Shown one piece after another: positions 5,910-11,765 of a DNA stretch of 11,765 nucleotides. Every line of letters starts with the position of its first letter. Position 1 is the first letter of the stretch. This DNA comes from Deltaproteobacteria bacterium (lineage in GTDB: Bacteria; Desulfobacterota; Anaeroferrophillalia; Anaeroferrophillales; Tharpellaceae), in contig JAUVDU010000016.1 of NCBI GenBank assembly GCA_030595135.1, positions 1 through 11,765 of the forward strand. Direction: 5' to 3'. Made by a program: the position numbers and the translations under genes. A model generated the notes under the pieces. The model saw only the letters and a list, made by a program, of their open reading frames with translations, was not told the origin of the DNA and ran no database searches.

Positions 5910-8330
5910 TTAAATTGTCGGTCTTGGCTGTATTTTATGATTGAAAGGTAAAGAGATGGAGACCTTTACCCCTTTGCCCTCCCGGTTTTGAATGCGAATG
6001 TCGCCATGATGGTTGAGGATGATACGATGACAGATTGGCAGTCCCAGACCGGTGCCCTCGTGTTTGGTCGTGAAGAAGGGGTTGAAAATGTCGTGAATAA
6101 ACTGTTTCTGGATGCCGTTGCCGTTGTCTTCGATCTCGACTAGAGCTCTCTCATTTTGCTCCTTGAGGTCACAGTAGCAGGATGTGCGAACCAAAATTTG
6201 GCGATCATCGGTGGGTGTACCGGACATGGCCTGAATGCTGTTGTTGATTAGGTTGATTAGTACCTGTTTCAACTGGTTGCCGTCACATTCAATCACCCTC
6301 ATTTCGGGGGTTAGTTGGGTTTTTAGGTTGATTTCCTGGTTTTTTAGTTCACGGGAAAAGAGAGCTATGGTCTCTTTGATCAGCAGATTAAGGTCGCAAG
6401 GCTCAAATCTTTTGCTTTCCGGCCGTGAAAAAGAGAGGACGTTGTTGACGATCTCTTCAAGACGTTCGATCTCTTTAGTGATAATTTGGCTGTAGGTTTT
6501 CTCCCGGCTTTGATCGGGAATTTTTTTGTGCAGCCGCCGGGCAAATCCGCCAATTGAGACCAGCGGGTTTTTGATTTCATGGGCAATGCTGGTGGCCATC
6601 TCGCCTAAAGCCATCAACTTTTCACTCTGGGCCAGACGGCTCTGAGCGTTGTTTAAACTGGCCAGAGAATTTTGCAGGCGCTGGTAGAGTTGGGTGTTGT
6701 CAAGGGCTAAAGCGGCGGCATCGGTAAACAGGGTAATGTAGGAGAGGTCTTGCATGTTGATATGGTCAGCATTGGCCAGAATCAGGCCCTTGAGCTGATC
6801 TTGACTTGAGATGGGTATGACGACGCTTTTTTGCCCGGGCAACAGAGATTTGAGCTTGGGGTGAAGTACGGTGACAAAGTCAGTCGGGATTATGATGGGT
6901 TTTTTTCCGGCTACGGCTTGCTGGAAGCGACTGGGCGCCGTATCCAACTTGGGCAGTTTGAGCTCTGCAACTACTTTTATAATTTCCTGCGGTACCTGGG
7001 CGCTTGCTTCAAGGAGATGGTTTGTCAGGGTTTTGAGATGGTTACGCTCTTTCACGTTATCGGGGGCCGTTGGGGCTTGGTCTGGAGCCGTGGCGTAATG
7101 AAGAGCCTGCCAGGAGTTTTTATCCTCCTGAAACTTAAGATAGAGGGCCGGAGAGCAGGTGAAACCCTCATTGCTGACCAGAGCTCCGAGGGTAAGGCGG
7201 ATGGTCTCTTTCGGGGTGTCAGCCGTCAGGAGCGCGTTTTTCATTTGGTGGGAAAGGGTTAATTGCCGGGTTCTCAAGAGTGACGCCTGGTTGGCAGACG
7301 AGAGCTGGTCTTGGGCTTGGGTTCGTTCCAGGGTTGCAGCCATATGGACGGCCAGAATTTCGAGAAGTTCCAAGTCCTCTTTTTCCAGAGGCAGGAGATC
7401 TCGGCTTTGAGGTTTGTCGGCCAGGAAAAATTCAAGGGTGCCGACCATTCTGTTTTGGCTATGCAGAGGAAGGATGATGTGGGCACAGAACTGACTGAAA
7501 AAGTGCTGGTATACTGTTGATAGCGGCAGCGAGCTGGTTTTATCGATGACCAGAGGGTGAGAGCTGAACTTAGCTCTATTGGCCTGACTTCGGCTTACCT
7601 GTAAAACCAGCTCACGTTGTTTAGCATTACTAAAACCTTGGTCAATCGATTTTGCCGGAGACTGATCCGAGGCGAAAACATGGAGGATCGAAGCGGAGTG
7701 AGAAAAGAAGGTCAGAGCCGAATTCGGGAGCTGTGAAAAGACGCTTTGTACATCTTTACTGGCATTGAGCTGAGCTCCGATTTGATGGAGAAACTTCAAG
7801 CGCCTGACTTTTTGCTGAGCCCGGTTTTTTAAGATTGAACTGCGCAGAGCCAGTGTGATTTGCCGGCAGATGATCTGGAGAAAGAGGATTGTATCGTTGT
7901 CGATAGCAAAGGGTGTCGGGTTGAGGAGAACCATGGTGCCGTAGGCTTGATTTTCATCAGCTAACGGTAGGCTCCAGCCGTGCGGCCGCAAGGTTCTGAA
8001 AAGATCATCGGCATGTAAAATGTCAGGGTCAAGAGAGTTAGGCAGCATGGTGGTTAGTGGTTTGCAGAGTGGGTCGTCGGGGAGCGGGAGTTTGTAGCTG
8101 TACGGTGGAGCCGGCAGTTGCAGGCTGCCGCCGGAATCGGCGGCTATGCGTAGGATCAAACGTCGGCCCCGGCGCTGCAGCAGGTAGAAAGCGATGGTCG
8201 GGGCCAGATCTTTGACACAAAGATAATGGGCCGTCTGCGTCAGGCGTTCATTGATCTGTGACGCAGAACTGCTGATTTCCACGATCTTGGTCAGGATATC
8301 ATATTTTTGCTGAGAATCCATTCTTTTCAT
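5910..8330 (-). CDS. Soluble sensor histidine kinase with three GAF-like domains
   Basis: An 806-residue histidine kinase without membrane segments or signal peptide, so a cytoplasmic sensor. Three GAF-like domains in a row are indicated by the recurring G-(T/L)-x-x-(L/F) core strand near residues 131 (GTMVLLNP), 297 (GTLEFFLAD) and 515 (GLILANAD). Each is followed by a long helix of the type usual at the GAF end. A coiled-coil linker (about 540-575) leads to the HisKA H-box with phospho-acceptor His584 (SIAHEIKNPL). The HATPase domain has an N-box near 690 (LINLINNSIQAM), DNGNGI near 735 and GTGLGLPI near 757. It starts 11 bases after the glgA stop, so it is probably translated from the same message. 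ATG 8330 has no clear ribosome-binding site and ATG 8321 is an alternative start. The sensed signal is unknown; GAF domains bind small ligands or cofactors. It should phosphorylate the receiver encoded next. Confidence 0.93.
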   Translation of the reverse strand: MKRMDSQQKYDILTKIVEISSSASQINERLTQTAHYLCVKDLAPTIAFYLLQRRGRRLILRIAADSGGSLQLPAPPYSYKLPLPDDPLCKPLTTMLPNSLDPDILHADDLFRTLRPHGWSLPLADENQAYGTMVLLNPTPFAIDNDTILFLQIICRQITLALRSSILKNRAQQKVRRLKFLHQIGAQLNASKDVQSVFSQLPNSALTFFSHSASILHVFASDQSPAKSIDQGFSNAKQRELVLQVSRSQANRAKFSSHPLVIDKTSSLPLSTVYQHFFSQFCAHIILPLHSQNRMVGTLEFFLADKPQSRDLLPLEKEDLELLEILAVHMAATLERTQAQDQLSSANQASLLRTRQLTLSHQMKNALLTADTPKETIRLTLGALVSNEGFTCSPALYLKFQEDKNSWQALHYATAPDQAPTAPDNVKERNHLKTLTNHLLEASAQVPQEIIKVVAELKLPKLDTAPSRFQQAVAGKKPIIIPTDFVTVLHPKLKSLLPGQKSVVIPISSQDQLKGLILANADHINMQDLSYITLFTDAAALALDNTQLYQRLQNSLASLNNAQSRLAQSEKLMALGEMATSIAHEIKNPLVSIGGFARRLHKKIPDQSREKTYSQIITKEIERLEEIVNNVLSFSRPESKRFEPCDLNLLIKETIALFSRELKNQEINLKTQLTPEMRVIECDGNQLKQVLINLINNSIQAMSGTPTDDRQILVRTSCYCDLKEQNERALVEIEDNGNGIQKQFIHDIFNPFFTTKHEGTGLGLPICHRIILNHHGDIRIQNREGKGVKVSISLPFNHKIQPRPTI

Positions 8331-8341
8331 TTCGCTAAATA

Positions 8342-9796
8342 CTATTTTGAGACCGACTTTTTTATTTTTTCATAGAGTTCTTCGTATTTAACTGCACTTT
8401 GCGACCATGAGAAATCATTGCGCATACCGTTTTGGCGTAGTTTATTCCAGAGTCGGGGTTCTTGGTAAAGTTGTAATGCCTCATTCAAGGCTTCTTCCAG
8501 AGCGGCGGTGGTGTAGGCGCTGAACTTAAAACCGTTACCGCTTAAGTTTTCTCGGTCGAATGAGGTGATGCTGTCATCCAGGCCGCCGACCGCTCTGACC
8601 AGGGGGACGGTTCCGTAACGCAGGCTGTACATCTGGTTAAGGCCGCAGGGTTCATAGTGTGAGGGCATCAGGAAAATGTCGGCTCCGGCTTCAATCAGGT
8701 GGGCCAGGCGGTTGTCGTAGCCGCGTCTAAAAGCAATTTGGGTCGGATGTTGATGGGCTAAACTGGTCAAACCTTCCTCGATCTCAGGTTCGCCAGTGCC
8801 GAGAAAGATGAATTGGGCTCTGAATTCGTTCACTTTTTTCAGCAGCGGCAGGATCAGGTCAAAGCCTTTCTGGGTTACCAGCCGGGAGACCATGCCGATT
8901 AGTGGCAGCCGGTTTTTGTCGGGTAGATTGAAGGCTGCAGTTAGTTTCTTTTTGCAGCTTTTTTTCCCAGTCATGCGGCCGAGACGGAAATGGTTACTGA
9001 TAAAAGGGTCATCGGCCGGGTTCCACTCCTGGTAATCGACTCCATTTAAGATGCCGTATAGATCCTTCCGGCGCTGTTGGAGTACCGGTTCCAGCCCGAA
9101 GCCGAATTCCGCTTGCAGGATTTCGCGGCTGTAGGCCCGGCTGACGGTGTTTAAGGCGTCGGCATAGACCAGGCCGCCTTTGAGGAGGTTGAGGCGGTCG
9201 AAAAATTCGAGACGTTCAAAAGTGAACTCCTCCCAGCCGAGCCCGGTTATCGGCATCAGTTTTTTATCTTGAATGCCTTGATAGCCGAGATTATGGATCG
9301 TAAAAAGCGAGCCTCCCTGATAGCGGGGCCGATCTTTGTAGAGGGTTTTGAGATAGACTGGAATCAGGGCCGTCTGCCAGTCGTGGGCGTGATAGATATC
9401 TATTTCAAGATCAAGGGCTGCGACCGCCTCAAGGATAGCCCGGCAAAAGAAGATAAAGCGAATACCGTTGTCCGGGTACTCTTTTTCGGGTGGGCCGTAG
9501 AGGAATGGGCGATCAAAAAAGTCATCCTGACGGATCAGTGAGATGCTCAGGTTTGGGTGTCCGGAGGACACTTTGATAATGCTGCCTGAGACCTGCGTTG
9601 TTCCCAGGGGAACCGTAACCGTGGTGATTTCGTTAAGTTTTAGTCCTTGCTCTTGAATCTCCCGGTAGAGGGGCAGGAAAAGGTGAACCCGGTGACCTCT
9701 CTCTGCTAAAGCGGATGGTAGAGCTCCGGCAACATCGGCCAGACCGCCGGTTTTGGCAAAAGGAGTAGCTTCAGGTACCGCAAAAAGAATATTCAT
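8342..9796 (-). CDS. glgA: Glycogen (starch) synthase, ADP-glucose type
   Basis: GT5-family glycosyltransferase that transfers glucose from ADP-glucose to the non-reducing end of an alpha-1,4-glucan. At 484 residues it is of normal length. The N-terminal ADP-glucose-binding motif KTGGL is at residues 15-19. HAHDWQTALIPVYLK and FTIHNLGYQG, typical of the N-terminal Rossmann domain, are present. The C-terminal domain has SHYEPCGLNQMYSLRYGTVP followed by a VGGLDDS segment, containing the family's catalytic Glu and loop. I chose ATG at 9796, one codon inside a possible TTG at 9799, because it gives the usual MNILFAVPE start; only a weak ACGAG lies upstream. It follows galT by 54 bases and precedes the kinase gene by 11, so it is the middle of a likely operon. 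Confidence 0.96.
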   Translation of the reverse strand: MNILFAVPEATPFAKTGGLADVAGALPSALAERGHRVHLFLPLYREIQEQGLKLNEITTVTVPLGTTQVSGSIIKVSSGHPNLSISLIRQDDFFDRPFLYGPPEKEYPDNGIRFIFFCRAILEAVAALDLEIDIYHAHDWQTALIPVYLKTLYKDRPRYQGGSLFTIHNLGYQGIQDKKLMPITGLGWEEFTFERLEFFDRLNLLKGGLVYADALNTVSRAYSREILQAEFGFGLEPVLQQRRKDLYGILNGVDYQEWNPADDPFISNHFRLGRMTGKKSCKKKLTAAFNLPDKNRLPLIGMVSRLVTQKGFDLILPLLKKVNEFRAQFIFLGTGEPEIEEGLTSLAHQHPTQIAFRRGYDNRLAHLIEAGADIFLMPSHYEPCGLNQMYSLRYGTVPLVRAVGGLDDSITSFDRENLSGNGFKFSAYTTAALEEALNEALQLYQEPRLWNKLRQNGMRNDFSWSQSAVKYEELYEKIKKSVSK

Positions 9797-9850
9797 CAAA
9801 TATACTCGTAAAAGTCGTGGGATGGCTAAGCAAAAATCACTACGACACTA

Positions 9851-10852
9851 TCAGATTTTAGCTTCGCGGAGAAACTTGGCAGATTCCTCCGGCGGTGTCG
9901 GGTTGATATAAAAGCCTGAACCCCATTCGAAACCGGCGACCCGGGTTAGTTTGGGAATGATCTCTATGTGCCAGTGGTAGTAGTTGGAAGTGTCATGGTA
10001 ATTGACCGGGGCGGTGTGGAGAATGAAATTATAGGGCGGGGTATCAAGTACCCGGTTAATTCTTTTTAAGGTGTCGGAAAGGATCAGGGCGAGTCCTTCG
10101 ATCATATTTTTACTGTTTAATTGATAGTCATGAGTATGTTTTTTTGGCAGAATCCAGGTCTCAAAGGGGAAACGCGGGGCATAGGGGCAGACAGCGATAA
10201 ATTCATGATTTTCACTGACCATTCTTAAGCCTTGATTAATTTCTTGTTGGATAATATCGCAGAAAACACAGCGCTCTTTATAATCGTAGAATTTTTTTGC
10301 TCCGTCAACCTCTTCCTTAGCTCGCTTGGGCACGATCGGCAGGGCGATAATCTGGGAGTGAGAATGCTCGACTGTAGCTCCGGCTGCCATCCCCTGGTTT
10401 TTGAAAACCAGGATATAGCGGAAACGCTTATCACCGGCGAGGTCACGGATGCGATCCCGGTAGGCCCATAAAACATCTTCAACGGCTTCAATCGGCATGG
10501 TCGCCAAGGTTGCCTGGTGGTCGGGGCTTTCGATGACGACTTCATGGGCTCCGATGCCGTTCATCATATCGTAAACCCCGTCACCCTGGCGGACAAGGTC
10601 GCCCTCAATGTGCAGGGCCGGAAATTTGTTCGGTACGACTCTTAAGCGCCAGTTGGAGTCGTTACTCTGGCTGCCGGGTTGTCGATAGGCGAGGATTTCG
10701 GGAGGGACAACATCTTCGTTGCCGGGGCAGAAGGGGCAGAAGCCACTTTTTTTCTCCATTTTCAAACTGCTGAATTCAGAGGGTCTTTTGCCTCGTTCTC
10801 GGGAGATGATTACCCAGCGGTCGACGACCGGATCTTTGCGTAACTCAGACAT
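9851..10852 (-). CDS. galT: Galactose-1-phosphate uridylyltransferase
   Basis: A 333-residue HIT-superfamily enzyme of the Leloir pathway that exchanges UMP between UDP-glucose and galactose-1-phosphate. The start MSELRKDPVVDRWVIIS is typical of the bacterial family. CPFC at 39-42 is the first metal-binding pair. The active-site H-x-H-x-Q is His163-Ser-His165-Ser-Gln167, His165 being the expected nucleophile. The second half has CVFC, FPFETWILPKKH and YYHWHIEIIP, the matching family motifs. In organisms that do not grow on galactose such enzymes may act on other sugar-1-phosphates, and the link with glgA points to glucan or sugar-nucleotide metabolism (inference). ATG 10852 is preceded by AAAAAGG at a good distance and by a strong promoter, so it heads the operon with glgA, the kinase and the regulator. 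Confidence 0.96.
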   Translation of the reverse strand: MSELRKDPVVDRWVIISRERGKRPSEFSSLKMEKKSGFCPFCPGNEDVVPPEILAYRQPGSQSNDSNWRLRVVPNKFPALHIEGDLVRQGDGVYDMMNGIGAHEVVIESPDHQATLATMPIEAVEDVLWAYRDRIRDLAGDKRFRYILVFKNQGMAAGATVEHSHSQIIALPIVPKRAKEEVDGAKKFYDYKERCVFCDIIQQEINQGLRMVSENHEFIAVCPYAPRFPFETWILPKKHTHDYQLNSKNMIEGLALILSDTLKRINRVLDTPPYNFILHTAPVNYHDTSNYYHWHIEIIPKLTRVAGFEWGSGFYINPTPPEESAKFLREAKI

Positions 10853-10893
10853 GATGTTGCCTTTTTAAAAGTCAGTTAGTTAGTTTATTATCT

Positions 10894-10921
10894 ATTATAA
10901 CCATTATAGTACATCCGTCAA
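10894..10921 (-). promoter_or_regulatory. Sigma70-type promoter for galT operon
   Basis: On the - strand, TTGACG (10921-10916) is followed after 16 bases by TATAAT (10899-10894), a near-consensus -35/-10 pair. It lies 42 bases upstream of the galT start and 18 bases past the mltG stop, in an A+T-rich gap. A second TATAAT (10908-10903) has no matching -35 at a normal distance. No operator palindrome is obvious. Confidence 0.75.
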
Positions 10922-10938
10922 CTCTTTAGCTTGAAATT

Positions 10939-11765
10939 TTAGCGTTTTAGCTGATATTTTCTGACCGCCCGGTTATGTTCTTTAAGGGTTTTGGAGAACT
11001 GGTGTTGGCCGTTGTTGCGGGAGACAAAGTAGAGATAGTCGGTTTGCTTCGGGTTGATTGCGGCGCTAATGGCCTTATCGCCGGGGCTGCAGATGGGGCC
11101 GGGAGGCAGGCCCCGATGACGATATGTGTTGTAGGGTGACGGGTTGCGTAAATCTCGGCGTCTTAAATTGCCGTCAAAGTTTTCACCGAGGGCATAGATA
11201 GTTGTGGGGTCACTGGCCAAGCGCATCTTGAGTTGCAGGCGATTATGGAAAACGGAGGCGATAATCGGCATCTCATCGTCGTTGCCGGCCTCTTTCTGGA
11301 TGATCGATGCCAGGGTTAGAATCTGATGTCGGTTTAAGCTGACGGCGGAGTTTTTTGCCATCAGTTTTTGCCACTGTTTTTGACCGGTGTTCAGCATCTG
11401 TTCCACGATCTGGCGACATGATGTTTGGCGACTGTAGTTATAGGTGCTGGGAAAGAGATAGCCTTCCGGGTTGGTTCCCGGTATCTGCCACTCTTTCAGG
11501 TTTGTCGATGAACTGGTGAGCTCTTTGAACTCACCAGTTTGACAGAGGCTATGGGCTTGCAGGCGAGCCCCGATTTGCCGCAGGGTAAAGCCTTCCGGGA
11601 TACTGATTTGGCGTTGAAAAACCCGGCCCTGTTTCAAGGTTGTAATGATCTGCAGCGGGCTGGCCGCCGCTTTGATCCGGTATTCGCCGGCTTTAAGGAG
11701 ATTAGAATTTTGTAAAATGCGGTTTAGAATAATGAAGCGTTGGCTTGAGTTTATGAATTTATGGT
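10939..11765 (-). CDS. mltG: Endolytic murein transglycosylase MltG (YceG-like), N-terminus outside window
   Basis: The frame is open to the right edge; a TTG at 11637 could be taken as a start, but the preceding 42 codons carry the usual family sequence (LKAGEYRIKAAASPLQII), so the gene is cut by the window. About 275 residues are visible up to TAA at 10939-10941. MltG is an inner-membrane lytic transglycosylase that cleaves nascent glycan strands and is thought to set their length. Family hallmarks are IPEGFTLRQI, PEGYLFPSTY, LASIIQKEAG with the catalytic Glu (codon 11290-11292), ASDPTTIYALG, and SPYNTY followed by GLPPGPICSPG and YLYFV. The N-terminal membrane anchor expected for the family lies outside the window. 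It is followed by a separate promoter for galT and I see no terminator in the 86-base gap, so some read-through is possible. Confidence 0.95.
   Translation of the reverse strand, partial: HKFINSSQRFIILNRILQNSNLLKAGEYRIKAAASPLQIITTLKQGRVFQRQISIPEGFTLRQIGARLQAHSLCQTGEFKELTSSSTNLKEWQIPGTNPEGYLFPSTYNYSRQTSCRQIVEQMLNTGQKQWQKLMAKNSAVSLNRHQILTLASIIQKEAGNDDEMPIIASVFHNRLQLKMRLASDPTTIYALGENFDGNLRRRDLRNPSPYNTYRHRGLPPGPICSPGDKAISAAINPKQTDYLYFVSRNNGQHQFSKTLKEHNRAVRKYQLKR

Overview
The window reads as a chromosomal segment of a Gram-negative bacterium of roughly 50% G+C, most likely a member of the former Deltaproteobacteria (Desulfobacterota). That assignment is an inference from gene content and style: an acidic protein upstream of valS, a galT-glgA-sensor kinase-receiver cluster, and an orphan PilZ protein. 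No ribosomal RNA or other strong taxonomic marker is present.

Left block (1-4000, + strand): the 3' part of a very acidic protein with a conserved-looking helical C-terminus, then valS (valyl-tRNA synthetase), ending in a strong bidirectional terminator. The gap between these two genes has been invaded by a 130-bp non-autonomous element with 13-bp perfect terminal inverted repeats starting GTAA and a perfect 8-bp target duplication (GATAAACC). This is the signature of an IS66-type MITE. A second, REP-like palindrome lies inside it.

Middle block (4016-5366): an A+T-rich, gene-poor stretch bracketed by two identical 23-bp copies of the 3' end of a tRNA-Ala(CGC) gene. The intact tRNA lies at the right end on the - strand and only its 3' fragment is at the left end. 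This is the footprint of site-specific integration into a tRNA gene. The 1.25 kb in between holds one convincing gene, a PilZ-domain (c-di-GMP receptor) protein. It also holds a terminator placed just after the tRNA and no recognisable integrase, so it looks like a decayed or deleted island.

Right block (5434-11765, - strand): reading leftwards, mltG (murein endolytic transglycosylase, cut by the window edge), a good sigma70-type promoter, galT (galactose-1-phosphate uridylyltransferase), glgA (glycogen synthase), a soluble three-GAF histidine kinase, and a single-domain response regulator. The last four are closely spaced and probably form one transcription unit that joins sugar-nucleotide and glycogen metabolism to a cytoplasmic two-component pair. 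A short REP-like hairpin separates kinase from regulator.

The most noteworthy items are the MITE with its nested palindrome, the tRNA-bounded island remnant carrying PilZ, and the placement of a sensor kinase and receiver in a glycogen operon. I see no CRISPR array, toxin-antitoxin pair, complete transposase gene or clear new defence system.
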